From NCBI RefSeq assembly GCF_015234305.1, contig NZ_JADGMI010000003.1, forward strand, positions 481,884 through 545,883: a DNA stretch of 64,000 nucleotides, in the 5' to 3' direction. This document shows, in pieces, positions 1 through 9,225 of the stretch. This stretch comes from Superficieibacter sp. 1612_C1. Lineage in GTDB: Bacteria > Pseudomonadota > Gammaproteobacteria > Enterobacterales > Enterobacteriaceae. The translations under genes were made by a program, and so were the position numbers. Below the pieces are notes generated by a model. That model searched no databases and had not been told where the DNA came from. It was given only the letters and a program-made list of their open reading frames with translations. Positions within the stretch are counted from its first letter, which is position 1; every line of letters starts with the position of its first letter.

Positions 1-780
1 GATGCCGATGCCGATTCCGACTCAGATGCAGACGCAGATTCTGACGCCGATGCCGATGCTGACGCTGATTCCGATGCCGACGCAGATGCCGATGCAGATG
101 CGGACGCAGATGCCGACTCAGACGCAGATGCCGATGCAGACTCTGACGCCGATGCTGATGCTGATGCAGACTCTGACGCCGATGCTGATGCTGATGCTGA
201 TGCAGATGCCGACGCCGATGCAGACTCTGATGCCGATTCCGATGCGGACGCTGATGCGGACGCTGATGCCGATGCCGATGCCGATTCTGACGCGGACGCA
301 GATTCTGACGCAGATGCGGACGCCGACGCTGATGCCGACGCTGATGCTGATTCTGACGCGGATGCCGATGCCGATGCCGATTCTGACGCGGATGCGGACG
401 CTGATGCCGATGCTGACTCTGATGCCGATTCCGACGCCGATGCAGACTCTGATGCCGATGCGGATGCCGACGCTGATGCCGATGCCGATTCCGACGCGGA
501 CGCTGATGCTGATTCCGATGCGGATGCTGACGCCGATGCAGACACTGATGCTGACTCTGACTCTGACGCTGATGCCGATGCAGACGCTGATTCTGACGCG
601 GATGCCGACGCCGATGCTGATGCCGACGCAGACGCAGACGCAGATGCCGATGCTGACTCTGATGCCGATGCGGACGCTGATTCCGACGCAGATTCTGACG
701 CCGATGCCGATGCCGATGCCGATTCAGATGCTGATGCAGACGCTGATTCTGACGCCGATGCCGATGCCGACGCCGACGCC
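1..780 (+). repeat. Hexanucleotide-periodic tract encoding about 130 Asp-Ala/Asp-Ser dipeptides
   Basis: Every sixth base from position 1 begins GAT or GAC, followed by GCN, TCN or TCT, up to 780, where His-Thr breaks the pattern. Asp and Ala codons are mixed, so the DNA is degenerate although the peptide is almost invariant. The tract probably forms an extended acidic stalk near the C-terminus of the adhesin and may change length by recombination or slippage. Confidence 0.9.
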
Positions 781-2388
781 CACACCGATCTCGACGTCAA
801 AGTCGACGTTGCCCAAAATACGGTACAAACGGGCAGTGAAGTCATCCATATCAATGGTGGCAGCAAGGATCCCAACGGTTTCGATATTCAGGATGGCAAG
901 ATTGTTGCCATCGGCTCAAACGTTCGGGTGTGGCTAACCCCGACCAGTCCGGATGGCAAAATCGCGGGCGATAGCGTGCCTGCACACGATAACGCCTCGC
1001 AGATTAAATATTACGATCAGTCCAGTAATGCGAACACCGACGACACCGCCAAAGGCTATAGCGATATTTTTGTCGTCAGCGGTCATACCGGGGGCTATTA
1101 CCAGCAGGGTGACTGGCAGCCGAGTCAGGCGCAGTTCAGGGATCTGAAGGGCATTACCGGTAATGGCGGCGTTGCGCAGGGCGATGCCGGAAAAGACTAT
1201 ATTTTTGTTTCGGGAAATAGCGAGAATTACAACGTTAGTTATAGCTCGAATAATAATGCCAGCACGCAGAATAACACTTATGACGGCCTGAAAATTACCG
1301 ATAAAACCACCGGTAAGGGGCTGTATGAAAATGCCAACCATATTGAAGGCGTGATTTTTGGCAACGGTACAACCTCGTCGTCGGGAACCACAACGACGAC
1401 GGTAACCACCAACACGGTTCAGCATATCACCGTGGATATTCATCTGGCGCTGGCCAGCGATATCACAGATGCCCATCTCACCCAGATTACCCTCACCGGT
1501 ATTCCGGAAGGGGCGACATTTACCGGTAATCATAGTGCGGTGAGCTGGGATAACGGCGTCTATACCCTGACGCTGAACGGTTCGACGTTTGATGGTCAGT
1601 TGACGGTGGATTTGCCGGAGGGCCAGAGCAAGCTGGGCGATATCACGCTGAGCGTTGATTCTACCGTAGCCGATCAGCATCAAACTGAATTCACCATTAA
1701 CGGTGAAAACGGCACCCATTATGATAACAGCGATTCGGCAGTGACCACCGATGAGCATCATAGTGATGCGGCCGCCCATACGTTGATAATGTCGCATGAA
1801 GACAGTGCCGATACGTCAAACGATCATACTGATGCCCACGAGCAAACGGACGATCACAGCCACCAGGCGGACACGCAAAGTGACAGTCATGAGGCAACGC
1901 AGAACGAGCCAGTAACGGCTGAGGAAGATCATCAGACCGCCGGGCTAATTGATGATAGCGAGCTACATCTGAGCCAGGAGCCGACCAGCATCACGGTCGC
2001 TGAAGCGGATACTCACCCCGCCACGCCAGAGGATACCTCGCTCAGCAATCTGCTGGACGATAGCCATGACGATCACGCCACTACCCCAGAGCATGCCCAG
2101 ACAGCGACCGACGATCACGCTGAGGCCGATCACGCTGTCGCCTCGATCCTGGCAGCGGACGATCCGATCCAGCTCAGCGATGTCGTCAGCGATGCGGATG
2201 ACGGCAAAGATCTCACCAGCCTGATCCCGACGATCGAACCGGGGCCAGCGGCAGAGCCAGATCACAGCGCGGGCGCGGAAGCCAATACCCCTGCGGTTCC
2301 CGATGCGAACATCGCCGAAAGCTATCATGCCGTCGACGAGTCGCTGGTTGAAAACCTGATCGCGAAACCGGAAGAGCTGCACAGTTAA
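1..2388 (+). CDS. Giant repetitive type I-secreted adhesin, 3' part (5' end outside window)
   Basis: The reading frame is open from base 1 to a TAA at 2386-2388, giving 795 residues of a longer protein. Residues 1-260 are a nearly pure Asp-X dipeptide run (X is Ala or Ser, once Thr). Residues 261-470 look like a folded beta-rich module rich in Gly, Asn and Thr. Residues 470-590 resemble an Ig-like/Calx-type beta domain. The last 200 residues are very rich in Asp, His, Glu and Ala and contain LSNLLDDS and IQLSDVVSD, which resemble the short hydrophobic patches near the C-terminus of type I-secreted adhesins. No GGxGxD RTX repeats are visible. The three genes downstream encode a complete type I exporter in the BapA-BapBCD / LapA-LapEBC arrangement. 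Inferred role: surface adhesion or biofilm formation. The protein cannot be named without its N-terminus. Confidence 0.85.
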   Translation, partial: DADADSDSDADADSDADADADADSDADADADADADADADSDADADADSDADADADADSDADADADADADADADADSDADSDADADADADADADADSDADADSDADADADADADADADSDADADADADSDADADADADADSDADSDADADSDADADADADADADSDADADADSDADADADADTDADSDSDADADADADSDADADADADADADADADADADSDADADADSDADSDADADADADSDADADADSDADADADADAHTDLDVKVDVAQNTVQTGSEVIHINGGSKDPNGFDIQDGKIVAIGSNVRVWLTPTSPDGKIAGDSVPAHDNASQIKYYDQSSNANTDDTAKGYSDIFVVSGHTGGYYQQGDWQPSQAQFRDLKGITGNGGVAQGDAGKDYIFVSGNSENYNVSYSSNNNASTQNNTYDGLKITDKTTGKGLYENANHIEGVIFGNGTTSSSGTTTTTVTTNTVQHITVDIHLALASDITDAHLTQITLTGIPEGATFTGNHSAVSWDNGVYTLTLNGSTFDGQLTVDLPEGQSKLGDITLSVDSTVADQHQTEFTINGENGTHYDNSDSAVTTDEHHSDAAAHTLIMSHEDSADTSNDHTDAHEQTDDHSHQADTQSDSHEATQNEPVTAEEDHQTAGLIDDSELHLSQEPTSITVAEADTHPATPEDTSLSNLLDDSHDDHATTPEHAQTATDDHAEADHAVASILAADDPIQLSDVVSDADDGKDLTSLIPTIEPGPAAEPDHSAGAEANTPAVPDANIAESYHAVDESLVENLIAKPEELHS

Positions 2389-2396
2389 ACGTATCC

Positions 2397-2430
2397 GCCG
2401 TTATCCCACCGGCCCGGGGAGGATAACGGC
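2397..2430 (+). terminator. Hairpin after the adhesin gene
   Basis: A 10-bp perfect stem (GCCGTTATCC at 2397-2406 with GGATAACGGC at 2421-2430) encloses a 14-base loop. No T-run follows. It may act as a partial attenuator or mRNA stabiliser separating adhesin from exporter expression, not a strong terminator. Confidence 0.5.
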
Positions 2431-2558
2431 ATCCATGCTGGAGCCTGGGTATAAATCCTTCCTGTTTTATCAGAACAGGGAATGAAAAGTTAATTATCTG
2501 AAGACATCATCTCTGATGGGCAACATTCAGGGAAATGATCGTTAGCAAAGGACGACCT

Positions 2559-3911
2559 ATGAAATATCGCAGCCAATTATTATCAGGGATATCCCTTTCG
2601 CTGCTCACGCTGAGTGCGGCACATGCCACGACGCTCGAAAAAGCGATTAAAGATACGCTGGCCTGGCACCCGGAAGTCAGCTCATCGTCCAATAGCCGTT
2701 ATTCCGCGGATCAGGATCTGCGCGCCGCGCAGGGCGGTTATTTACCGTCGCTGGATCTTCGGGCGGGCACCGGCTGGGAACAGACGGATAACTCAACCAC
2801 CCGCGCGGAAGGCGATCATCTGCGCGATCTGCACCGCAGCGAATCCAGTATTAATCTGACGCAGAACCTGTTTAACGGTTTTGCCACCACCAGCGAAGTC
2901 GCCCGCCAGAAAGCGACGGTAAACTCACGCGCCTGGACGGTGCTGAACACCAGCGAAGATACCGCGCTGACCGCCGTTCAAACCTATATTGGCGTGCTGA
3001 TGCGGCAGAAAATGGTCGCGCTGGCGGAAGAGAACCTGAAAAATCACGAACGGGTGTTCGATCAAATACGGCTGCGTACCGAGCAGGGCGTGGGCCGTCA
3101 GGCGGACTATGAGCAGGCGGAAGCGCGTCTGGCGCAGGCGCGAAATAATCTGCTGACCGAGCAGACTAATCTGGAAGATGCGAAGGCCAATTATCAAAGC
3201 GTGACCGGCACTGAACCGGTCGATCTGACGATGCCGATGAAGGTCCCGGCGCCCGCGTCGCTTGAAGAAGCGAAAAGAAACATGCTGGAAAACAGCCCGC
3301 TGTTAAAACAGGCGGCGGCAGATGTGGAGGCCACCCGTCAGCAGTATGAAGCCCAGAAGTCGCGGTTTTATCCTGATGTGGACCTGGACGTGGGCAGAAG
3401 GATGGACAACAACATCGACGGCACCCGCGGTCATGACCAGGAGTGGCAGGCGATGTTGCGCATGCGCTACAACCTGTATAACGGCGGCAGCGATAAGGCC
3501 ACCCTCACCTCCTACGCCTATAAAATGAAAGAGGCGGAAGACATCCGCAATAACGCCCTGCGCCAGTTGAACGAAGAGCTGCGTCTGTCGTGGAACGCCC
3601 TGCAAAACGCCGAAAAACAGGTGCCGATTGCCAAAGAGTATGCGGATCGCAGTATGACCGTGCGCACCGCTTACCAGGAGCAGTTCAGCCTCGGGGATCG
3701 TACTCTGCTGGATATGCTGGACAGTGAGAACGAAGTATTTACCGCCCAGCGGCGCTATGTTGAGATGCAATTCACCGAGATGTTTAATACCTATCGTATT
3801 AGCGCCCGGACCGGTTTATTGTTGAAAACGCTGAATATCCAGCCGCCGTCTGCCGCACAGCCGCTGGATGATATGCAGACGTCAAAAAACGAGTTACCGG
3901 AACTTAAATAA
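2559..3911 (+). CDS. TolC/LapE/BapB-type outer-membrane channel of the type I exporter
   Basis: The 450-residue product begins with a signal peptide (MKYRSQ, hydrophobic core, AHA cleavage site near residue 23) followed by TLEKAIKDTLAWHPEV, the usual start of the TolC/OEP fold. Two duplicated coiled-coil halves are evident, with many Ala/Gln/Glu heptads (around residues 145-220 and 330-400). Family role: a trimeric channel that links the inner-membrane ABC-HlyD complex to the outside. The ATG at 2559 is chosen over the in-frame ATG at 2535 because AAAGGA lies just upstream and a signal peptide then starts directly. It lies 170 bases after the adhesin gene and ends before a clear terminator, so adhesin and channel probably form one unit with ABC and HlyD genes following. 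Confidence 0.88.
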   Translation: MKYRSQLLSGISLSLLTLSAAHATTLEKAIKDTLAWHPEVSSSSNSRYSADQDLRAAQGGYLPSLDLRAGTGWEQTDNSTTRAEGDHLRDLHRSESSINLTQNLFNGFATTSEVARQKATVNSRAWTVLNTSEDTALTAVQTYIGVLMRQKMVALAEENLKNHERVFDQIRLRTEQGVGRQADYEQAEARLAQARNNLLTEQTNLEDAKANYQSVTGTEPVDLTMPMKVPAPASLEEAKRNMLENSPLLKQAAADVEATRQQYEAQKSRFYPDVDLDVGRRMDNNIDGTRGHDQEWQAMLRMRYNLYNGGSDKATLTSYAYKMKEAEDIRNNALRQLNEELRLSWNALQNAEKQVPIAKEYADRSMTVRTAYQEQFSLGDRTLLDMLDSENEVFTAQRRYVEMQFTEMFNTYRISARTGLLLKTLNIQPPSAAQPLDDMQTSKNELPELK

Positions 3912-3934
3912 ATCTTATATTAAAAAGATCTGAT

Positions 3935-3974
3935 GGGTTATTTCACGTACTGGCTGCGGAAATAACCCGTTTTT
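3935..3974 (+). terminator. Rho-independent terminator after the TolC-like gene
   Basis: A 9-bp stem (GGGTTATTT at 3935-3943 with AAATAACCC at 3960-3968) is followed by GTTTTT. It lies between the TolC-like and ABC exporter genes, so exporter expression may depend partly on read-through or on a promoter in 3975-4019. Confidence 0.75.
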
Positions 3975-4019
3975 ACTTATGCCTGCGTTGGATCCGCCAA
4001 CGGTAATAAAGGTCAGGTT

Positions 4020-6206
4020 ATGGCTGCTTACCCCGATATCCAGGATATCTCAGACGCTCCTGTTGATAACGTAATAAAAAACGACCCACGACTACATCAT
4101 GACGATCCGTTGTTGGATTGTTTGCTGGTGATGTGCAAACTGCACGGCATTATCGCAACTCGTACAATGCTCAGCGCCGGACTGCCGCTGTCGGCGCACT
4201 CGCTGACGCTCAGCACGTTCCCCCGCGCGGCGCAGCGCGCCGGGCTGAAAGCCAGGGCGATCCAGCGCCCGCTTGAGAAGATAACCGCGCTTTCGCTACC
4301 GGCCATTGTGCTGTTAACCCACGATCGCGCCGCCGTGCTGCTCGGGTGGGATGAGCAGGGTCAGGCGCGTCTGCTGCCGAGTGAAACGGAAGGCGGCGAG
4401 ATCCGCGTGCCGCGTGAGACGCTTGCGGAAAACTATGCAGGCAAGGCAATTTTTATCCAGCCGGAGCATGAGTATGATACCCAGCCGACCGCGACGATCC
4501 CGCGGACAAAGAACTGGTTCCGGGATACGTTAAAGCTCTCCCGCTTGCTGTATGTAGATGCGGTCGTCGCCAGTTTTATTATTAATATCATCGCCCTGTC
4601 GACACCATTGTTCGTGATGAACGTCTACGATCGCGTGGTGCCCAATCAGGCTACCGCTACGCTATGGGTGCTGGCGATTGGCATTACGATTGCGTTTGTG
4701 TTTGATTTTATCCTCAAGATTTTACGCAGTGTCTGCCTCGATCTGGCGGGGAAAAAGACCGATCTTATTGTTTCCGCCGCGCTGTTTGAACGTCTTCTGG
4801 GGATGAAAATAAAGACGCGTCCCAAACGCGTCGGCAGCTTCGCGCAGAATTTTCAGGAATTCCAGTCGCTGCGCGATTTTCTCTCATCGCTGACGCTGAC
4901 CGCGCTGATTGACCTGCCCTTTACCCTGCTGATCCTGCTGGTGATTGGCATCATTGGCGGCCCGCTGGTGTTTATTCCGCTGCTGGCCTATCCCGTCGCG
5001 CTGCTCGTGAACTGGGCTATTCAACGCCCGCTACTGTCCACTATCGAAAAAACCTATAAGCTCGCCAACGAGCGCCAGGCAATGCTGATTGAAACGCTGG
5101 GCGGCCTGGATGCCATTAAGATCAATAACGCCCAGAGCGACCGTCAGTATCAGTGGGAGCAGATTATCGGCCAGCTCAGCAAGCTGGAGATGCGGGTGAA
5201 GTCGCTCTCTTACGTGGCAGTGAATTTCACCACCTGGCTGCAACAGGTCTGCGGTGTGAGTATCGTGGTGGCCGGGGTCTATATCATTATCGGCGGCAAT
5301 TTGAGTATGGGCGGGCTGATTGCCTGCTATTTGTTGACCCGCCGCGCGATGATCCCGGTGAGCCATCTTTGCAGTCTGGTCACCCGCTACCAGCGCGCCA
5401 GTATGACCAAAACAACCATCGACCGCATGATGTCGCTGGAACAGGAAAGCGAGCAGGTTGAGGTGCCGTTAAAACGCGAAACGCTCTCCGGCGCGATTGA
5501 GCTGCGCGACGTAACGTTCAGCTATCCCGATAACCAGAATGCCGCGCTGACCAACGTGTCGCTGAGTATCGCGCCCGGTGAAAAGGTGGGGATCATCGGG
5601 CGTAGCGGATCGGGAAAAAGCTCGCTGGCGAAGCTGCTGCTCGGCTTTTACCAGCCGGATGCGGGCAGCGTGCTGATTGATGGCATCGATGCCCGGCAAA
5701 TTGACGTGCACGATCTGCGGCATAACATCGGCTATGCGCCGCAGGATGTGCATCTGTTCAACGGTACGCTGCGCGACAATCTGTTATTCGGCGCAAGCTA
5801 TGTCGATGAAGAAACCATGCTGCGCGCGGCGCAAATCAGCGGCGTCCACGAGTTCGCCCGCCGTCACCCGTCTGGTTACAGTATGCAGGTGGGCGAGCGC
5901 GGGATGAATCTCTCCGGCGGTCAGCGCCAGGCGGTGACCCTTGCCCGCTCGCTGCTGCTCGATCCCCCCGTGTTGTTAATGGATGAACCCACCAGTTCAA
6001 TGGACAACACCAGCGAAGATCTGATTAAGAAAGCGCTGGCGACGGTGATCGGTCAAAAAACCCTGCTGCTGGTTACGCATCGTGCCTCCCTGCTGTCACT
6101 GGTCGATCGGCTGATTATTCTGGATAACGGTAAAATTATTGCCGACGGACCGAAAGAGAGCGTGATGAGCGCGCTGAAAAAAGGACAGATCCATGCGAAC
6201 CGCTAA
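4020..6206 (+). CDS. Type I secretion ABC exporter with degenerate C39-like domain (LapB/BapC type)
   Basis: The 728 residues contain, in order, an N-terminal C39-peptidase-like domain (about 25-150), a six-helix transmembrane domain (about 160-440) and an ATPase domain. Walker A GRSGSGKSS is near residue 527, the LSGGQ signature near 631, Walker B LLMDEP near 654, then the switch His in VTHR. Aligned by eye with active C39 peptidases, the catalytic Cys position in DPLLDCLLVMCKLHG falls on Pro2 of that stretch, so the domain should bind substrate and not cleave it. This is known for LapB/HlyB-type exporters of large adhesins with a C-terminal signal. The stop overlaps the HlyD-type gene by 14 bases, indicating translational coupling. 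Confidence 0.92.
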   Translation: MAAYPDIQDISDAPVDNVIKNDPRLHHDDPLLDCLLVMCKLHGIIATRTMLSAGLPLSAHSLTLSTFPRAAQRAGLKARAIQRPLEKITALSLPAIVLLTHDRAAVLLGWDEQGQARLLPSETEGGEIRVPRETLAENYAGKAIFIQPEHEYDTQPTATIPRTKNWFRDTLKLSRLLYVDAVVASFIINIIALSTPLFVMNVYDRVVPNQATATLWVLAIGITIAFVFDFILKILRSVCLDLAGKKTDLIVSAALFERLLGMKIKTRPKRVGSFAQNFQEFQSLRDFLSSLTLTALIDLPFTLLILLVIGIIGGPLVFIPLLAYPVALLVNWAIQRPLLSTIEKTYKLANERQAMLIETLGGLDAIKINNAQSDRQYQWEQIIGQLSKLEMRVKSLSYVAVNFTTWLQQVCGVSIVVAGVYIIIGGNLSMGGLIACYLLTRRAMIPVSHLCSLVTRYQRASMTKTTIDRMMSLEQESEQVEVPLKRETLSGAIELRDVTFSYPDNQNAALTNVSLSIAPGEKVGIIGRSGSGKSSLAKLLLGFYQPDAGSVLIDGIDARQIDVHDLRHNIGYAPQDVHLFNGTLRDNLLFGASYVDEETMLRAAQISGVHEFARRHPSGYSMQVGERGMNLSGGQRQAVTLARSLLLDPPVLLMDEPTSSMDNTSEDLIKKALATVIGQKTLLLVTHRASLLSLVDRLIILDNGKIIADGPKESVMSALKKGQIHANR

Positions 6207-7548
6207 CCGTCTGCTGAGCTGGCTCTCCGGCGATAAAAGCGCGAATCAGTTCTCCACCAGCGAAGTGAATAAGGCTCTGCTGGACGACTCACCTCGCGTG
6301 GTGCGTATTACGCTATGGGCGATTTTCGCCTTCTTTCTGGCGCTGATTGTCTGGGCCTCGCTTGCCAGTATTGATGAAGTGACGCGCGGCGAAGGACGCG
6401 CGATCCCCTCCTCCCGGCTGCAAAAAGTACAGAACCTGGAAGGCGGAATTGTGGCGCAGGTGTTTGTCCACGAAGGGGAAGTGGTGCAGGCTGGCGCGCC
6501 GCTGCTGCGCCTGGACGATACGCGCTTCAAATCCAACGCCGGGGAGACGGAAGCCGATCGGCTGTCGTTGCAGGCGCGCATCCAGCGTCTTAACGCACAG
6601 TTAAACGACCAGCAAACGCTGACGCTTAACCCGGAGATCGTCAAACAAGCACCGGACATCGCTCAGGGGGAAATCGACCTTTTTAACAGCGTTAATAAAC
6701 GCATTCAGGATGAAATTGCCGGGTTAAACGAACAACTGGTGCAGAAAAAGCAGGATTTGCTCGATTATAAAGCTAAACAGGCCCAGTTCCGTAACAGTCT
6801 GCGCCTGCTCCAGCAGGAAATCTCCATGTCTGTACCGCTGGTAGCTAAGGGCGCAATATCCAAAGTAGAAGTGCTGCGTCTCCAGCGCTCTGAGGTCGAT
6901 ACGCGCGGCCAGCTTGATTCTGTAACGCTCTCGATCCCCGGCGCAGAAGCGGCGATTAAAGAGATCCAGAGTAAAATCGCCGAGACCCGGGGACGCTACC
7001 GTAGCGATGCCCTTTCACAACTGAATGAAGCACGTACCGATCTGAGTAAGATTGAGGCGTCGGGGAAGGCGATTGAAGACCGGGTTAACCGCACGCTGGT
7101 CACCTCGCCGGTGAGAGGTATCGTGCAGCAACTGTTGGTCAATACTATCGGTGGCGTGATCCAGCCGGGCAACGACCTGGTGGAGATTGTGCCGCTGGAT
7201 GACACGCTGCTGATTGAAACCAAAATCCGCCCGCAGGATATCGCCTTCCTGCATCCGGGGCAGCGGGCCATCGTCAAATTTACCGCTTACGACTACACCA
7301 TTTATGGCGGTCTGGAAGGTAAACTTGAACAGATCAGCCCCGATACGGTGACGGATAAAGACGGTAAAAGCTACTACGTGATCCGCCTGCGTACCGATAA
7401 AAACCATCTCGGCAGCGACAGCAAGCCGCTGTTAATCATTCCGGGCATGGTCGCCTCGGTGGATATTATCACCGGCAAGAAAACCATCCTTGCTTACCTG
7501 ATGAAACCAATCCTGCGCGCCAGAGCGGAAGCGTTTCGCGAGCGTTAA
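6193..7548 (+). CDS. HlyD-family periplasmic adaptor of the type I exporter (LapC/BapD type)
   Basis: This 451-residue membrane-fusion protein has a short cytosolic N-terminus, one membrane helix (about 36-57, WAIFAFFLALIVWASL), then a split lipoyl domain (VQNLEGGIVAQVFVHEGEVVQAG, about 78-100), long coiled-coil hairpin (about 110-300) and the C-terminal beta-barrel (about 300-430). Family role: it bridges the ABC exporter and the TolC-like channel. The start codon lies inside the end of the ABC gene (14-base overlap). It is the last gene of the cluster and is followed by a hairpin shared with the convergent transporter gene. Confidence 0.92.
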   Translation: MRTANRLLSWLSGDKSANQFSTSEVNKALLDDSPRVVRITLWAIFAFFLALIVWASLASIDEVTRGEGRAIPSSRLQKVQNLEGGIVAQVFVHEGEVVQAGAPLLRLDDTRFKSNAGETEADRLSLQARIQRLNAQLNDQQTLTLNPEIVKQAPDIAQGEIDLFNSVNKRIQDEIAGLNEQLVQKKQDLLDYKAKQAQFRNSLRLLQQEISMSVPLVAKGAISKVEVLRLQRSEVDTRGQLDSVTLSIPGAEAAIKEIQSKIAETRGRYRSDALSQLNEARTDLSKIEASGKAIEDRVNRTLVTSPVRGIVQQLLVNTIGGVIQPGNDLVEIVPLDDTLLIETKIRPQDIAFLHPGQRAIVKFTAYDYTIYGGLEGKLEQISPDTVTDKDGKSYYVIRLRTDKNHLGSDSKPLLIIPGMVASVDIITGKKTILAYLMKPILRARAEAFRER

Positions 7549-7552
7549 GGAG

Positions 7553-7572
7553 ATGCCCGGCGTGCCGGGCAT
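7553..7572. terminator. Hairpin between convergent hlyD-like and MFS genes
   Basis: A 9-bp GC-rich stem (ATGCCCGGC at 7553-7561, GCCGGGCAT at 7564-7572) lies between the ends of two convergent genes. It lacks a strong T-run on either strand, so it is probably a weak bidirectional terminator. Confidence 0.5.
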
Positions 7573-7577
7573 TGAGG

Positions 7578-8876
7578 TTAATGATCGGTAACGGCTCCCT
7601 TTACGCGCAGTTCATCCGGGTTATCGTCACCATGACGTAGCATCAGCGCGCCCACGGCGGCCAGCACCGCCAGCACAATGGCGTAAAACGCGATAGGCCA
7701 CCACGCACCGCCCGCGCTGCTTTGCAGGGCGACAGCGATAAACGGCAATGTCCCGCCTGCCGCCGCGCCAGCCAGCTCGCGGCTGCCTGCCATTCCGGTA
7801 TAGCGTATATGCGCGGGGAACGCTTCCGATAGCATCGCCGCCTGCGCGCCCAGCATCGCGTCATTACAGGCGCAGTAGATGAGGAACATCCCCAGCCAGA
7901 TAAGCCCCTGCTCCCCGGTATTCAGCAGCAGGAAAAACGGCACAATCAATACACCCAGACCCACTGCGCCAGCCAGAAAGACCTTCCTGGCACCGAATTT
8001 GTCGCTAAAGGCTCCTGCCGCAGGCACGGTAATGAATTTAATGAAATTGCAGATCATCACTCCCATGACGCCGACGCTTTTATCCACACCGACATGCACG
8101 ACCAGATAGGTCAGCGCGAATGCCGAGGGAAGATAGGAGGTGACATTGGGTCCGATGCTTAGCAGGAAAGCACCGATAAAATTGCGCGGTTTGCGCTGAA
8201 ACACTTCGACCAGCGGTAGGCGTTTAGGGGCATCCGTGACTTTAACCGCCTTAAACTCAGGGCTTTCTGCCACGCCGGTTCGGATCCAAATCCCCACGAT
8301 CCCGATGATGAATGAAGCGACAAACGGAACCCGCCATCCCCAGCTAATCATCTCTTCACGCGGTAACTGCTGGACGGCGATGATCGCCAGGCTGGCAATA
8401 ATCGATCCCAGCGCATTACCTGCCCCCGGAATAGAGGCAAACAGCCCGCGGTTCTTTTTCCCGGCATGTTCCGCCGAAAGCAATACCGCGCCGGAATACT
8501 CTCCGCCCGCCGCGAAACCCTGTCCCAGGCGGCAAATGACCAGCAGGATCGGTGCCCACAGACCGATGGTGTGATAAGCCGGAATCAACCCAATCAGCGT
8601 GGTGGATACCGCCATCAGCACCAGGGTGAAAAAGAGCATGCCCCGGCGACCCAGTTTATCGCCGAGCGAGCCGACGATCAGGCCGCCAAAGGGACGGGCA
8701 AAGAAGCCCACGCCAAAAGTAGCGAACGATGCCAGGATGCCGTATGCGCCGCTCATTTCCGGGAAAAAAACGTAAGGAAAAATCAACGCGCTGGCCATGC
8801 CGTAAAGCGCGAAATCATACCACTCAAGCGCAGTGCCTACAGTGGAGGCCAGCGCCGAACGTTTTGCATTAGACAT
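7578..8876 (-). CDS. MFS transporter, metabolite:H+ symporter (MHS) subfamily
   Basis: The 432-residue, 12-helix protein begins SALASTVGTALEWYDFALYG and carries FARPFGGLIVGSLGDKLGRR between helices 2 and 3. Both are hallmarks of the MHS subfamily that includes ShiA, KgtP and ProP. These carriers import small organic acids or zwitterions with protons; the substrate here cannot be read from sequence. The start ATG lies 3 bases after the stop of the upstream unknown gene, so it is the last gene of a three-gene unit. It has no close positional counterpart in the E. coli map, and is distinct from the nearby proP. Confidence 0.88.
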   Translation of the reverse strand: MSNAKRSALASTVGTALEWYDFALYGMASALIFPYVFFPEMSGAYGILASFATFGVGFFARPFGGLIVGSLGDKLGRRGMLFFTLVLMAVSTTLIGLIPAYHTIGLWAPILLVICRLGQGFAAGGEYSGAVLLSAEHAGKKNRGLFASIPGAGNALGSIIASLAIIAVQQLPREEMISWGWRVPFVASFIIGIVGIWIRTGVAESPEFKAVKVTDAPKRLPLVEVFQRKPRNFIGAFLLSIGPNVTSYLPSAFALTYLVVHVGVDKSVGVMGVMICNFIKFITVPAAGAFSDKFGARKVFLAGAVGLGVLIVPFFLLLNTGEQGLIWLGMFLIYCACNDAMLGAQAAMLSEAFPAHIRYTGMAGSRELAGAAAGGTLPFIAVALQSSAGGAWWPIAFYAIVLAVLAAVGALMLRHGDDNPDELRVKGAVTDH

Positions 8877-8879
8877 GGC

Positions 8880-9215
8880 TCACCCCTTCAGTGCCAGATG
8901 TAAAGTGATCATCGCAGCCTGTTTAGCGTCTGCGAGCGTAAGTTCAAGGCACAGCCAGCCGCCAAAATGCGATTGCGCAATGGCGATGGTGCCCGGTTTA
9001 TCCACTCTCGTTGCCTCGCCTGGCGCATCGATCCAGTGAATACCATCGGGCGAGATTTTTGGCCTGACCACTATTTGCGTAAAATCCGCCAGCTCCGGAT
9101 GAACAGTTAAAAAGAACAGCGCTTCGTTTGCCCAGCCACATTCATAAGGTTCAGTTAAAAAGGTATTTTTAATCGGCTGGCGTAATTCCACGACCGAGGT
9201 ATAAAACTCTTTCAT
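8880..9215 (-). CDS. Unrecognised 111-residue protein in the GntR/MFS module
   Basis: I do not recognise this protein. The ATG at 9215 is preceded by GAGG nine bases upstream and sits 10 bases after the previous gene's stop; a longer upstream-open frame would overlap that gene deeply and is unlikely. The 111 residues have no signal peptide or membrane helix and alternate short strands (VELRQPI, ALFFLTVHP, FTQIVVRPKISPDGIHWIDA, HFGGWLCLELTL), suggesting a small beta-sandwich. HFGGWLCLEL near the end is reminiscent of carbohydrate-binding folds, but that is only impression. Context suggests it works with the 310-residue partner on the compound imported by the MHS carrier. Confidence 0.75.
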   Translation of the reverse strand: MKEFYTSVVELRQPIKNTFLTEPYECGWANEALFFLTVHPELADFTQIVVRPKISPDGIHWIDAPGEATRVDKPGTIAIAQSHFGGWLCLELTLADAKQAAMITLHLALKG

Positions 9216-9225
9216 TAATTCATCC

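Noticed and set aside
2-937. Long open frame in the +2 register rich in Met, Pro and Thr
   Set aside because: It is the shifted reading of the Asp-X hexanucleotide repeat (GATGCC read as ATG CCG). It has no ribosome site or domain, and the +1 register continues into the adhesin tail.
1-7548. Identity with the Salmonella SPI-4 siiCDEF locus
   Set aside because: SPI-4 lies between ssb and soxS and has a different order. Here the locus is beside proP and in the order adhesin, TolC, ABC, HlyD, which fits bap/lap-type loci better.
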